Of a DNA stretch of 64,000 bases, positions 14,871-29,041 are shown piece by piece. The position numbers were made by a program, and so were the translations under genes. Where the stretch lies: the NCBI RefSeq assembly GCF_026684035.1, contig NZ_CP113361.1, positions 2,566,715 to 2,630,714 of the forward strand, given 5' to 3'. Every line of letters starts with the position of its first letter. Within the stretch, counting starts at the first letter, position 1. Below the pieces are notes generated by a model. That model saw only the letters and a list, made by a program, of their open reading frames with translations. It was not told where the DNA came from and searched no databases. The DNA comes from Methanogenium organophilum. Lineage in GTDB: Archaea > Halobacteriota > Methanomicrobia > Methanomicrobiales > Methanomicrobiaceae.

Positions 14871-15527
14871 TCATATTTCTATTGTTTCACCCGGTGTGAG
14901 CACCTTCACACGGATATCTGTTGTTCGTTCAAGAGTCTTCTTAAACCGGTTCACATCCTGTTCAATAACCGGGAATGTATTGTAATGCATCGGGATTACA
15001 ATATCCGGACCGATAAATTCCGCCGCCATCAGTGCCTCATCAGGGCCCATCGTATACCTTCCGCCAATGGGCACCAATGCGATTTTCGGATGGTATAACT
15101 CACGAATAAGTTTCATATCAGAAAAAAGCCCGGTATCACCGGCATGATAGATGACATGATCATCCATCCGTATCACAAATCCTGCAGCAACGCCCCCATA
15201 AAACCCGTGTTGCCCTGCGGCCTCAAGCCAGGATGAATGAAGCGCGGGTGTCATCGTAAACCGCACACCTTCAACTTCTACAGTCCCTCCGATATTCATT
15301 CCCACTGCATCCTTCTCCTGATCCTGCAGCCATCGTGCAATCTCATTGATTGCAACGACAGGTGCCGAAAAGGACAGCGTCTCCCCAAAATGATCCCCAT
15401 GCCCGTGGGTAACGGCAACAATATCAACATCCCTGGGAACGCTCCCTTCAGGAATGAAAGGATCAATGATGACTCTTTTCGAACCTTCCAAGAGAAAGCA
15501 TGAATGACCCAACCATGTAATCTTCAT
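14871..15527 (-). CDS. Metal-dependent hydrolase, UPF0173 (metallo-beta-lactamase fold)
   Basis: A 218-residue protein with the metal-binding THGHGDH motif (H41, H43, D45, H46), a further HSSW, HAGDTG and a C-terminal MHYNTFP histidine. It belongs to the UPF0173 family of metallo-beta-lactamase hydrolases, whose substrate is not established. The length is typical. It was probably the convergent neighbour of fae-hps before the element inserted. Confidence 0.9.
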   Translation of the reverse strand: MKITWLGHSCFLLEGSKRVIIDPFIPEGSVPRDVDIVAVTHGHGDHFGETLSFSAPVVAINEIARWLQDQEKDAVGMNIGGTVEVEGVRFTMTPALHSSWLEAAGQHGFYGGVAAGFVIRMDDHVIYHAGDTGLFSDMKLIRELYHPKIALVPIGGRYTMGPDEALMAAEFIGPDIVIPMHYNTFPVIEQDVNRFKKTLERTTDIRVKVLTPGETIEI

Positions 15528-15577
15528 GGCATAGTGATTATTCTGAACTTATACTAAAGATTTAAGATAAAAATTGG

Positions 15578-16213
15578 TTAGCTGATATCAGCCAATTCAG
15601 CTTCTGTTATATCAATTGCTTCTGCAAGCCCGTCATTTGCCAGTCCACCGGTCATAGACTCAGTAAGGTCACGATCCTCCATAACATCCCGAATTCGTTC
15701 AAGATATGGGTCCAGAGTTGGATCACGCTCCTGCTCAATGACATGACGATACTCACGCAACGTTGAAGGACTAATTCCAAGTTCTTCACTAATTTCCTTC
15801 ATCGTCTTTCCTGAATCAAGTAGTTCCTCCATACGGGCACGTTCAAAGGGCATCTTGAAATCGAGTTCCCGAAACAGCTTCAACCGAACACGAGCACGCG
15901 CAACTGTTTTAGAGAGCTTCTCATCTCCAAGCACGCGGGCAATTTCTGTATCATTCTTCCCGTCATAATATGCACACACAAGCTGAGCAAGTTGTCGGGG
16001 GGGGAGTTTTGTTTTGAAATGCCCCTGGTCCAGAATCTCCCGCATAATCAATGCGACTTCACGTTCAATGGCTTCCTTGTCACGGAGTGTTCCATGGATC
16101 TTTCTCATCGGTTCAACAATGGTTGTCTTGTTGGTAATGTCTGTGAAAAGGGTAAGGAGTTCCTTTTTTCTCTGGTTCATCCTCACCTTTTTCTTACTCT
16201 TGCTTTCCCGCAT
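15578..16213 (-). CDS. Helix-turn-helix protein, conditioned-medium-induced protein 4-like
   Basis: A basic N-terminus is followed by a helical middle region and two likely helix-turn-helix units: NDTEIARVLGDEKLSKTVARAR and MKEISEELGISPSTLREYRH. The C-terminus is acidic. It resembles an archaeal family labelled conditioned-medium-induced protein 4; the biochemical role is unknown, but DNA binding is likely. The ATG at 16213 has GGAG nine bases upstream and is preferred over a TTG two codons earlier (211 residues). A 9+9 inverted repeat overlaps its TATA box. Confidence 0.75.
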   Translation of the reverse strand: MRESKSKKKVRMNQRKKELLTLFTDITNKTTIVEPMRKIHGTLRDKEAIEREVALIMREILDQGHFKTKLPPRQLAQLVCAYYDGKNDTEIARVLGDEKLSKTVARARVRLKLFRELDFKMPFERARMEELLDSGKTMKEISEELGISPSTLREYRHVIEQERDPTLDPYLERIRDVMEDRDLTESMTGGLANDGLAEAIDITEAELADIS

Positions 16214-16234
16214 ACACAATCTCCGGAATCTGCT

Positions 16235-16259
16235 TTATAATGTGTATGATACATTATAA
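16235..16259. promoter_or_regulatory. Inverted repeat on the promoter of the HTH gene
   Basis: TTATAATGT and ACATTATAA form a perfect 9-bp inverted repeat with a 7-base spacer. Each arm resembles a TATA box; the upstream arm (16251-16259) is placed to give a start site ~15 bases before the ATG of the HTH gene at 16213. Autoregulation by the HTH protein is a reasonable hypothesis. The region is shared with the divergent glyS promoter. Confidence 0.45.
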
Positions 16260-16349
16260 GACTTTTCTTCCATGCAATCGAAAATGTAACGCTCGTTAAA
16301 ATATGTTTTATAATCACGCGTAGAATATAGAGGAAAGCAGTGATCCAGA

Positions 16350-18077
16350 ATGGGCGATATCTACGATAATGTAATGGAACTTGCACGAAGGCGTGGCTTT
16401 GTATGGCCCTCTTCAGAGTGTTACGGAGCAGTAGCCGGATTTATTGATTATGGTCCTCTCGGGGCAATGTTAAAACGTAAAATCGAAAATCTCTGGCGTG
16501 AATTCTATATCATCCGGGAAGGATATTACGAAATCGAAGCACCTACTGTGGGTGTTGAATCGATTTACGTTGCATCAGGCCATGTAAAAGGATTTGCAGA
16601 CAAGATGTGGCAATGTCCTTCCTGCCGCGAGTACCACCGGGCAGATCATATCGCTGAAGAGCACGGCACAGTGAATGCCGATTCGTTAAGCCCTGAAGCG
16701 CTTGCAGAGATTATTAACGGCCTTCCATGCCCCTCATGTGATGAAACTATTGAAAATGCTGATGTATTCTATTTTAACCTGATGTTTCAGACCACCATAG
16801 GCCCTGGATCACAGCGAACAGGATACCTCCGCCCGGAAACAGCACAGGGAATATTTACTGATTTCAACCGTCTGTCACGATTTTACCGGGAAAAATTGCC
16901 ATTTGGTGCAGTCCAGGTAGGCAAATCCTACCGGAATGAAATATCTCCGCGACAGGGAATGATCCGACTTCGTGAATTTACTCAGGCAGAAGCTGAGATC
17001 TTTATTCACCCGGACCATAAGGACCATCCCGACTTCAGCAGGTACGCAGACTATTCCATTCCCCTATGGGGACAGACACAGCAGATGCAGGACATCCAAC
17101 CCATCACCGTCTCAATGCGTGAAGCGGTTGACTCCGGCCTCGTTGCAAATGAATATGTAGCCTATTACATTGCTCTTACGCATGAATTTTTGACAAAGAC
17201 CGGGATCAATGCAAATAAACTTCGTTTCAGGCAGCACCTGCCAACAGAATGTGCGCATTATGCGCTGGACTGCTGGGATGCGGAAATCTTTTCGGAACGA
17301 TTTGGCTGGGTAGAGGCAGTTGGCATTGCCGACCGTACGGATTATGACCTGAAAGCCCATGCAAAGGAAAGCGGAGACAGCTTTACCGTATTTATTCCAT
17401 ATGATGAAGTCAGGCAGGAAAACCGCAGGACAATCGTGCCGGACATGGGTGCACTTGGACCCCTATACCGTGGAAAAGCAAAGGCAGTCGCAGATGCGCT
17501 GAAAGAATCCACACCCGGCCCTGACGGTGCGACCGTTAGCGTTGACGGAGAAGAACTCTTTATCCCGGCAGACCTGTATAAAATCCGTGAAGAGACTGTT
17601 GAAGTCCGCGGTGAAGAAGTCATGCCGCACGTAGTCGAACCTTCATATGGAATTGATCGAATTCTCTACTGTACACTTGAACACGCATATGAAGAAGAAA
17701 ACGTGGAGGGGGAAATCAGAAAAGTCCTCCATCTGAACCCAGGCGTTGCACCGGTACAGGCCGCAGTATTTCCGTTGATGAACAAAGACGGGCTTGACAC
17801 CATCGCACTGGACATCACATCCAGTCTTCAGAAACATGGCATTCTCGCCCAATACGACGATAACGGAGCAATTGGGAGAAGATACCGGCGGCAGGATGAA
17901 ATCGGCACTCCATACGAAATAACCGTCGATTATGATTCACTCGAAGACAATACCGTCACCCTGCGTGAAAGAGACAGTATGCAGCAGGTCCGTCTTCCAA
18001 TCATAGAAGTGCCAGAAACACTCACCAGCCTGATTCGTGGAACCCTGCCGTTCTCAGAAGCGGGCAGGATAATATGA
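16350..18077 (+). CDS. glyS: Glycyl-tRNA synthetase
   Basis: A 575-residue class II synthetase of the alpha2 archaeal/eukaryotic type. Residues 22-40 hold CYGAVAGFIDYGPLGAML with motif 1 nearby; a cysteine-rich insert has CPSC at two places; RPETAQGIFTDF and GMIRLREFTQAEAEIF form the motif 2 region; GIDRILYCTLEHAY is motif 3; a C-terminal anticodon-binding domain begins near APVQAAVFPL. AGAGG lies 16-20 bases before the ATG, and a TATA-like TTTTATAATC is about 40 bases upstream. Its last four bases overlap hef (ATGA), so the two are co-transcribed. Confidence 0.97.
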   Translation: MGDIYDNVMELARRRGFVWPSSECYGAVAGFIDYGPLGAMLKRKIENLWREFYIIREGYYEIEAPTVGVESIYVASGHVKGFADKMWQCPSCREYHRADHIAEEHGTVNADSLSPEALAEIINGLPCPSCDETIENADVFYFNLMFQTTIGPGSQRTGYLRPETAQGIFTDFNRLSRFYREKLPFGAVQVGKSYRNEISPRQGMIRLREFTQAEAEIFIHPDHKDHPDFSRYADYSIPLWGQTQQMQDIQPITVSMREAVDSGLVANEYVAYYIALTHEFLTKTGINANKLRFRQHLPTECAHYALDCWDAEIFSERFGWVEAVGIADRTDYDLKAHAKESGDSFTVFIPYDEVRQENRRTIVPDMGALGPLYRGKAKAVADALKESTPGPDGATVSVDGEELFIPADLYKIREETVEVRGEEVMPHVVEPSYGIDRILYCTLEHAYEEENVEGEIRKVLHLNPGVAPVQAAVFPLMNKDGLDTIALDITSSLQKHGILAQYDDNGAIGRRYRRQDEIGTPYEITVDYDSLEDNTVTLRERDSMQQVRLPIIEVPETLTSLIRGTLPFSEAGRII

Positions 18078-20329
18078 ATTACCTATCCCATCCTTTTATA
18101 AAACCGGAATCCATTGAAACACGTGATTATCAGCTGTCAATCGCAGCGTCAGTCCTCCAGGAGAATTCAATGGTCGTCCTGCCTACCGGGCTCGGAAAGA
18201 CAGCAATCGCACTTATTGCAACGGCTTCAAGACTGCTGAATGCAGGTGGCAAGGTTCTCATGATGGCTCCGACAAAACCACTCGTCGAGCAGCATTATCG
18301 GTTCTTTTCAACATACCTGCAGATTGGTGAAACTGAAGAGTCAGAACCGGCTTCTGATACCTTTACCATGTTCACGGGAGAAACACCCAACAAAAAACGG
18401 GTTGAACAGTGGGAAACCGCCACATGCATTTTTGCGACCCCCCAGGTCATAAAAAACGACTGTCTTGCCGGCAGATACAGTCTCAATGATGTCACCCTCT
18501 TAATTGTGGATGAATGTCACCGTGCGGTGGGAAATTATGCGTATGTATTCATCGCACAGGAATACTTCAGACAGGCAAAAAACCCTCTGCTTCTTGCGAT
18601 GACCGCCTCACCCGGGAGTACCCGCCAAAAAGTTCAGGAGATCTGTGAAAACCTGATGGTGGGGAGAGTTGAAAGCCGTACAGAAACAGATTCTGATGTT
18701 GCGCCCTATATACACGAACGGGAAATCAGCTATCTTACAGTCCCACAACCAAAAGAACTGGAGAATGCAATAAAAATTTTAAACCAGTTAGTTGCGTCCC
18801 GCCTCTCAATACTTTCAGGCCTTGGATTTACGGTCCCATCTCCCGATAAATTATCGATGAAGGCAATGAACGGCATATCCGCACAGATGCAGGCCCGCAT
18901 AAAGAAACAGGATTCATCCGGGTTTGTTGCAGCATCCATTCATGCAGAGATTATGAAACTTCGCCACGCAATCTCTCTTGCAGAAACGCAGGGAAGTGAG
19001 GCTTTCAAACAATATCTCTTCAAACTTCAGATCGAGGCGACAGAACCAAAGGCTTCCAAAGCAAGTATTCGCCTATCACAGGACGCACGAATCCAGGAAT
19101 TGGCCGCTCAGGCAAAGGGATGGCAGGAAGAATTACTTCAAAAGCCGGAATATATCACAAAAATTGTCCAAAAACAGTTGTCAGAATTTCCGGACAGCAG
19201 AATAATTATCTTTGCAACATTTCGAGACACGGTTAACCTTATCGTAAAAAAACTCACGAGTGCTGGTATTGAAAGTCACCGATTTGTAGGCCAGGCAACC
19301 CGTGATACCGAAAAAGGACTTTCACAAAAAGAGCAACTGGCAACCCTTGCTCAATTCCGTGAAGGGACATTTAAAGTCCTTGTTGCGACATCAGTTGGTG
19401 AAGAAGGACTGGATGTACCATCGACCGATCTCGTAATTTTCTATGAGACCGTCCCATCAGAAATCCGTAGCATACAACGAAAAGGGAGAACAGGCAGACA
19501 TGGTGCAGGTTCCATCATTGTTCTTGTCACCAAAGGTACCGCAGATGAAACGTACCGCTGGATTAGCTATTCCCGCGAAAAATCCATGCAAAAAGGCATC
19601 TCGTCACTGAAAAAAAATCCCTCTCAGAACGCTGCAAACCCGGAAGAAACCAAACACCAGATGAGCATCAGTGATTTTGATTGCGAACCTGACAAAATAA
19701 TCATCGCCGATGACCGTGAAACATCCTCTGCTGTAGTGGAATGCCTCCATAAGAAAAACGGCATCGGTCTTGAAATCAGACGCCTTGAATCCGGGGATTA
19801 TGCCATTGGAAACCAGATGCTTGTTGAAAGAAAAACCACACGGGACTTTGTTGACACACTTGTCGAACGTGACCTCCTCGGACAGATCAGACAGATTGCC
19901 GATTCATGCGAACATCCTGTACTGATCATTGAAGGAACAGACCTTTACGCACAGAGAAACATTGCACCAAACGCCATTCGCGGTGCACTCGCAGCGATCA
20001 GTATCCAGCTTGGTGTCTCCGTTTTTATGGTCACAAATCCCGAAGAGACAGCTGAAATGCTCTACGTTCTTATGAACCGGGAACTGGGAGAAACATCCGG
20101 ACGACCATCACTCCACCATCATAAGTCATACCGTTCTGAACATGAGCAGCTGGAATATATTCTCTCATCATTTCCCGGAATCGGCCCGCACCAGGCCCGT
20201 AGTCTACTCAAACACTTTGGCTCACTCTCCGCAGTGATCAAAGCATCAGAGGAAGAGCTCAGAGCAGTCGATGGAATCGGACAAAAAATATCGGGAGTGA
20301 TAACCAACCTTTCCACAAAAAAATACTGA
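18074..20329 (+). CDS. hef: Hef: helicase-associated endonuclease for fork-structured DNA
   Basis: A 751-residue SF2 helicase/XPF nuclease. Helicase motifs include VLPTGLGKTAIA (Walker A), VDECHR (motif II), ATFRDT, GEEGLDVPSTDLV and QRKGRTGR. The nuclease half follows with DDRE and ERKTTRDFVDTLVERD, the XPF active site. Two helix-hairpin-helix units close the protein (SSFPGIGPHQARSLL, VDGIGQKISGVI). Hef processes stalled forks and branched DNA in euryarchaea. It overlaps glyS by four bases. Length and domain order are those of the full family. Confidence 0.96.
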   Translation: MNYLSHPFIKPESIETRDYQLSIAASVLQENSMVVLPTGLGKTAIALIATASRLLNAGGKVLMMAPTKPLVEQHYRFFSTYLQIGETEESEPASDTFTMFTGETPNKKRVEQWETATCIFATPQVIKNDCLAGRYSLNDVTLLIVDECHRAVGNYAYVFIAQEYFRQAKNPLLLAMTASPGSTRQKVQEICENLMVGRVESRTETDSDVAPYIHEREISYLTVPQPKELENAIKILNQLVASRLSILSGLGFTVPSPDKLSMKAMNGISAQMQARIKKQDSSGFVAASIHAEIMKLRHAISLAETQGSEAFKQYLFKLQIEATEPKASKASIRLSQDARIQELAAQAKGWQEELLQKPEYITKIVQKQLSEFPDSRIIIFATFRDTVNLIVKKLTSAGIESHRFVGQATRDTEKGLSQKEQLATLAQFREGTFKVLVATSVGEEGLDVPSTDLVIFYETVPSEIRSIQRKGRTGRHGAGSIIVLVTKGTADETYRWISYSREKSMQKGISSLKKNPSQNAANPEETKHQMSISDFDCEPDKIIIADDRETSSAVVECLHKKNGIGLEIRRLESGDYAIGNQMLVERKTTRDFVDTLVERDLLGQIRQIADSCEHPVLIIEGTDLYAQRNIAPNAIRGALAAISIQLGVSVFMVTNPEETAEMLYVLMNRELGETSGRPSLHHHKSYRSEHEQLEYILSSFPGIGPHQARSLLKHFGSLSAVIKASEEELRAVDGIGQKISGVITNLSTKKY

Positions 20330-20336
20330 AAAATCC

Positions 20337-20705
20337 TTATTTTAGTACCCGAAGAGCTTCTGTTCCCGCGCGCACCGCATCCATATACAATTTGGCATCT
20401 TCAGACCGGGACGCCTCTATTGCCTTTTTACAGAGGGCACATATTGCCAGCTCCAGATTTTGCATCACGGATTCATGTACTGTTGTCTCCTGCCCCTGAA
20501 CAGGACGTGTTTCAACAATAGATTTTACCGGCAAATTCTGCTTAATTTCTTCAGAATCGTCAGGTTTACCTAATTCCTTACAAACCACACAGCATTGTTT
20601 CCCTTCTACCTCAAACAATGGCGCTCCACAGTCTTCACATGTCACAGAAAGCATCTTCCCACCGGTCAGCAGAACTGATGCCATAACTTCATCTTCAGTT
20701 TTCAT
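20337..20705 (-). CDS. UPF0148 / Sjogren-scleroderma autoantigen 1 family zinc-ribbon protein
   Basis: A 122-residue protein. Four cysteines near residues 23, 26, 39 and 42 ([20 protein letters not shown]) form a zinc ribbon, followed by a charged linker and a C-terminal helical region. This is the archaeal UPF0148 family, related to human autoantigen p27; its function is not known. It is convergent with hef (7-base gap) and divergent from the UPF0147 gene. Confidence 0.85.
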   Translation of the reverse strand: MKTEDEVMASVLLTGGKMLSVTCEDCGAPLFEVEGKQCCVVCKELGKPDDSEEIKQNLPVKSIVETRPVQGQETTVHESVMQNLELAICALCKKAIEASRSEDAKLYMDAVRAGTEALRVLK

Positions 20706-20774
20706 TTCTCACTCCGGTTTCTCAAATATCTTATATATGCTAATACAAAAAATGTATACTGCGAAGGTGGAATA

Positions 20775-21038
20775 ATGGCTGACCCAGAAGTAACAATAAA
20801 TAACTGTGTAATGATGCTGCAACATATGATGGAAGATAGTACAATTCCCCGCAACATCAGAAGAGTGGCAGATGATACCCGTAAAGTGCTCATGGATGAA
20901 TCCCAGACACTGGGGTTGCGTGCTGCAACCGCGATATCCATGATTGATGAAATCAGCAATGATCCGAATATGCCAGTTCACGCCCGCACACGGATATGGG
21001 AACTGGTCTCCCAGTTAGAGACAATCCCCCTGGACTGA
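20775..21038 (+). CDS. UPF0147 family protein
   Basis: An 87-residue helical protein with the conserved core [22 protein letters not shown] followed by [30 protein letters not shown]. This matches the small archaeal UPF0147 family, of unknown function. The ATG has GAAGGTGG about 10 bases upstream. The divergent promoter is shared with the UPF0148 gene. Confidence 0.9.
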   Translation: MADPEVTINNCVMMLQHMMEDSTIPRNIRRVADDTRKVLMDESQTLGLRAATAISMIDEISNDPNMPVHARTRIWELVSQLETIPLD

Positions 21039-21108
21039 AAATAATTCATTTTATTTTTTGCACACAACCGCAATTGCAGTGATTCGTTCTTTTCTGCCAA
21101 TATTACGT

Positions 21109-21540
21109 TTAGGTGCCGCTAACGGTACATACAATCGTCCGTTCTCGCGAATCCCGTATATCAAGTTCAACCAATACCGGCTGCTGCCATCTCCCGGTCC
21201 TCAATGCACCATGAGAAACAGGGATCACCAATGAAGGACCAATAAGGGACGCACGAACATGTGAGCGTCCGTTTCCATCTCCCCATGCTCGGTCGTGGGC
21301 ATACTCCTTTTCACGTGAAGCAACAATTTTCAGGGAATCCAGCAGATCGCTAAGCACGCCGGGTTCATACTCAATTGTTGTCAAAGCAGCAGTTGACCCG
21401 TACACATAAAGAGAAATAATCCCATCAGAAATACCTGATCTCTGAATTACCTGTAAAATATCTTCAGACAGGTTCAGGATATCACCTTCACCATTTGTAC
21501 GGCATACAAGATCTTCCTGGTACATATCCACCGTATGCAC
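21109..21540 (-). CDS. YjbQ/UPF0047 family protein
   Basis: A 143-residue protein with GSTAALTTIEYEPG, DRAWGDGNGRSHVRASLIGPS and TGRWQQPVLVELD, the three conserved blocks of the UPF0047/YjbQ family (some members show secondary thiamine-phosphate synthase activity). The histidine in the SHVRA block and a cluster of acidic residues form the likely active site. It stands alone, convergent with the UPF0147 gene. Confidence 0.88.
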   Translation of the reverse strand: MHTVDMYQEDLVCRTNGEGDILNLSEDILQVIQRSGISDGIISLYVYGSTAALTTIEYEPGVLSDLLDSLKIVASREKEYAHDRAWGDGNGRSHVRASLIGPSLVIPVSHGALRTGRWQQPVLVELDIRDSRERTIVCTVSGT

Positions 21541-21618
21541 ATGAGAGCTCCTGTAATACGTAATTTTTGGTCACCTGATTACCAAGGTCTTATATGACAA
21601 TCCAACATAGCAACAAAC

Positions 21619-22458
21619 ATGAAACATCTACATTTACATAACGGATGGAAACTGCTCTGCATCCTTGTTGCACTATATTTTATCGTAGGATTTGTGGCTG
21701 CCGGACCACCGACTATTGTAATTACATCATCTCCCAGCGGTGCAGACGTATATATCGGAGGTGCATACAAGGGCACCACTCCACTTGACCTGACAGGACG
21801 CTATTCAGCCGGATCATATGCCCTTGAAATAAGGAAAGATGGTTATGTTTCATGGCTTGGATCAATGGTGGTTAAAACGAGTGAAACAACATCTATCTCT
21901 GCCACACTCATACCCTATAAAGGAAACGTATATGTTTCATCCGAACCCGGCGAAGCAACCATTTATCTGGATGGGAATTATGTTGGTATATCCCCTAAAA
22001 CTATCAGCGACATTCCAACAGGAACTCATTCCCTCACCCTGAAAAAAGATGGATATTATGACTGGGACAGCGAAATTGAAATTGTCAAAGGGAGAACCGT
22101 CTCAGTCAACGCCATGATGGAAACACGGGAAATTCCATATGACGGTTCAATAAACATTCAGTCAACACCATCAAATGCAGAAGTATACCTCAATGATGAA
22201 TTCAAAGGATATACCCCTATTATTGTTCGTGAACTGGGTCCAAGCAATTACCACATTACCCTGAAACTGGCAGGATACCAGGACTGGGATGGAAGTGTTG
22301 ATGTAAGCGAAAACGAACAGGAAAAAATCAGTGCCAATCTCTATCCGTTAACAACTACTGAACCATCTGAAACAACGATTCCCCTATCCCTGTTTACAGT
22401 AGCTTCAGCAATTGGGATTTCCGGTCTTGCGATACGTGCGATACCAAAAAAAGAATAG
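21619..22458 (+). CDS. Secreted or membrane-anchored protein with three PEGA repeats
   Basis: A 279-residue protein. A signal-anchor (LLCILVALYFIVGFVAAG) precedes three PEGA-type beta repeats near residues 33-97, 103-171 and 176-243; each has a strand with SxPxxAxVYxxxxYxGxTP and ends in KxGYxxW. A Thr/Ser-rich linker and a hydrophobic C-terminal segment with basic tail (LFTVASAIGISGLAIRAIPKKE) follow. PEGA domains occur in surface proteins of methanogens; the role is probably in the cell envelope. It is convergent with gyrA with a one-base gap. Confidence 0.85.
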   Translation: MKHLHLHNGWKLLCILVALYFIVGFVAAGPPTIVITSSPSGADVYIGGAYKGTTPLDLTGRYSAGSYALEIRKDGYVSWLGSMVVKTSETTSISATLIPYKGNVYVSSEPGEATIYLDGNYVGISPKTISDIPTGTHSLTLKKDGYYDWDSEIEIVKGRTVSVNAMMETREIPYDGSINIQSTPSNAEVYLNDEFKGYTPIIVRELGPSNYHITLKLAGYQDWDGSVDVSENEQEKISANLYPLTTTEPSETTIPLSLFTVASAIGISGLAIRAIPKKE

Positions 22459-22459
22459 A

Positions 22460-26861
<4,402 letters not shown>

Positions 26862-27026
26862 TCAGAATACTCCTGAACACTGTCCTGAATTCAGACAAAA
26901 CAGTCCGATTTATCATAACCACCACTAAAATCTCCAACCTGACAGAATCAAAAATGTCAACGAAATTAATTATTATATTATTAGTTTTTTCAGACTTTAA
27001 TGGTTGCTAACGCCAGTTCTGACTCT

Positions 27027-27335
27027 TCAGTCATACTTGCCGATCTGCGGATCAGGGATCCCAAGATTCCGGTCAATTGCAATTACAAGCCTCTTCAGAA
27101 TACGCACCACAGATTCAGCATCTTCTTTGTCCATTTTACCATTCTGGTGCCACATCACATTCTTTCTCAGCATTGTAACAAGTTCCTCAATTTCGCTCCC
27201 TTTATATTGTTCAGGTACCTGCATCTCGTTCAGATGGTCTTTAACACCTGCCCATGCCTGTTCAGGAGGGAGAGCAAAATGCTTTGTAATCAACCAGATA
27301 TTTGTGATGAATCCACGTCCAAACTGACTGTCCAT
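27027..27335 (-). CDS. Conserved hypothetical protein (102 residues)
   Basis: A soluble, helical 102-residue protein starting MDSQFGRGFITNIWLITKHF. It has a WAGVKDHLNEMQVPEQYKG segment and ends in VIAIDRNLGIPDP. I do not recognise a domain. GATGAG lies about 10 bases before the ATG. The composition is protein-like, and it sits in its own interval between gyrB and the geranylgeranyl reductase gene, all on the minus strand. Likely a lineage-specific conserved gene. Confidence 0.7.
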   Translation of the reverse strand: MDSQFGRGFITNIWLITKHFALPPEQAWAGVKDHLNEMQVPEQYKGSEIEELVTMLRKNVMWHQNGKMDKEDAESVVRILKRLVIAIDRNLGIPDPQIGKYD

Positions 27336-27409
27336 AGAATTAACTCATCATAATAGATGAAAAAATGTTGGCATAATTTCTTTGCAGCCTTGCAGGTAAA
27401 ATGAAGGCA

Positions 27410-28567
27410 CTATCGTTTGTTACCAAAAAGCAGTCCACGAAGTTCTGATTTGGCAACCTTACGTGCCATCCGGAAAACAGTTGGATTTTTCAGCAAACGG
27501 AGCATCAGTTCTGTTGGCCGATCCATATCACCAAATTCGACGATCAACCGTTTCATGTCGGGTGTATTCAGCGCCTGACAAATATCGTTTATATCTCCCG
27601 GGGAAATATTTTGCCTCATATCAAGAAACCGATACCCAAAATCAAGTTCTCTCCCAAAATCCGCAGTCCAGGCAGACTCATACGCTGAGAGAATTGAGTC
27701 CTCAAAACATTCCTCTTCGCAAGAGAGAGCAGCCACATCTGCCGCATGTCGCGAAGACCGGACACCGGTATACACACCTCCGCCGGAAGTCGGTTTTGCA
27801 AATCCTGCTGCATCACCTACAAACAGTGTCCGCTCACCATATGTCTGTGGCATTACCCCCATGGGAATAGTGCCCGTCACCTGATGGATGCATGAATCTC
27901 CAAATTTCCGGACAAACGAGGAGAAACGTTTCTGCACATCATTCCCCCCGGCAAGCCCAACCCGCATCCGCCCGTCTCCTGCAGGAATTGCCCAACCAAA
28001 AAAGTCCGGTGAGGCGTCAGGATAGAGATGAACATACGAAGAGTCCGTTTCATACGGAACCTCTGCCTGAACTCCGGAATAAAACCGGAGAGGTGGCTTC
28101 ATCCCGCGAATTGTCCTGATAGGACTGCGCGGACCGTCCGCAGCAATAATCAGACGAAACGGAATCTCTCTATGGCCATGAACTCCTTTCGTAAAAAGCA
28201 CATTATCCCGGATATCGTATGCATATGTTTTCAGTGAAATATCGGCACCTGCAGATACGGCATTCCCAGCCATTTCCCGGTCAAGGACACCCCTGTCCAC
28301 AACAAAGGCCTTGGTTTCGCCGGCATCGAAATTCAGCTCACACCCCAGTGATGAATGCAGGGTAGCGCCCCTCACTACCTGTATGACTGAGTCGTTTGAT
28401 ACATGGCATTCTGAAAATGCATTTGTACTTAACAGACCCGCACATTGCACCGGGTATCCAATCGATGCATGTTCTTCTATTATCAGTGTCCGGAGTCCTG
28501 ACTCAGCACAGTATCGTGCCGCAGCAGACCCTGCAGGACCCGCACCGACAACAATGACATCGTACAT
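27410..28567 (-). CDS. Geranylgeranyl reductase family flavoprotein
   Basis: A 385-residue FAD enzyme. The N-terminal VVGAGPAGSAAARYCAE is the dinucleotide-binding motif; YPVQCAGLLS holds the conserved cysteine, GADISLKT and AADGPRSPIR follow, and FVGDAAGFAKPTSGGGVYTG closes the flavin site. Family members saturate the isoprenoid chains of archaeal ether lipids or related isoprenoids. Several paralogues are common per genome, so the exact substrate is open. It is divergent from pth2-truD. Confidence 0.9.
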   Translation of the reverse strand: MYDVIVVGAGPAGSAAARYCAESGLRTLIIEEHASIGYPVQCAGLLSTNAFSECHVSNDSVIQVVRGATLHSSLGCELNFDAGETKAFVVDRGVLDREMAGNAVSAGADISLKTYAYDIRDNVLFTKGVHGHREIPFRLIIAADGPRSPIRTIRGMKPPLRFYSGVQAEVPYETDSSYVHLYPDASPDFFGWAIPAGDGRMRVGLAGGNDVQKRFSSFVRKFGDSCIHQVTGTIPMGVMPQTYGERTLFVGDAAGFAKPTSGGGVYTGVRSSRHAADVAALSCEEECFEDSILSAYESAWTADFGRELDFGYRFLDMRQNISPGDINDICQALNTPDMKRLIVEFGDMDRPTELMLRLLKNPTVFRMARKVAKSELRGLLFGNKR

Positions 28568-28678
28568 CTACAATCAAATGGGCCCGAATCATGGATAAGA
28601 TATCGGATACCATTCCGGCCCTGCCAATCGTAGGGTGAAGAGGTATATACGTGACCAAAGTTCACTACTAGAGTATCG

Positions 28679-29041
28679 ATGACAGAGGAATCCGATTTCA
28701 AATGGAAACAGTGCCTGATCATTCGCAGTGATGTGAAGATGAGCTGTGGAAAAAAATGTGCACAGCTCGCCCATGCAGCAGTCGGTGCATATGAACACTC
28801 CGATAAAATAACGCGGAAGAAGTGGTATAACGAAGGAATGAAGAAAGTAGTCCTGAAGGTCCCGTCCCTCCGCGCCATGTATGAAATCAAGACCAATGCA
28901 GAAATGGCAGGTATTGCCACATCGCTCATCACCGATGCAGGCCGCACCGAAATAGAACCAGGGACGGTTACTGCACTTGGACTCGGTCCGGCGCTGTCAG
29001 AAGATCTGGACAGAATAACTGGGGATCTGCAGCTCTTATGA
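28679..29041 (+). CDS. pth2: Peptidyl-tRNA hydrolase, archaeal/eukaryotic type
   Basis: A 120-residue Pth2 enzyme that releases peptides from peptidyl-tRNA dropped by stalled ribosomes. The family blocks are KQCLIIRSDVKMSCGKKCAQLAHAAVGA, with the active-site lysine and histidine, then VLKVPSLRAM and the C-terminal ITDAGRTEIEPGTVTALGLGP. Its stop overlaps the truD start (ATGA), indicating translational coupling. Confidence 0.96.
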   Translation: MTEESDFKWKQCLIIRSDVKMSCGKKCAQLAHAAVGAYEHSDKITRKKWYNEGMKKVVLKVPSLRAMYEIKTNAEMAGIATSLITDAGRTEIEPGTVTALGLGPALSEDLDRITGDLQLL

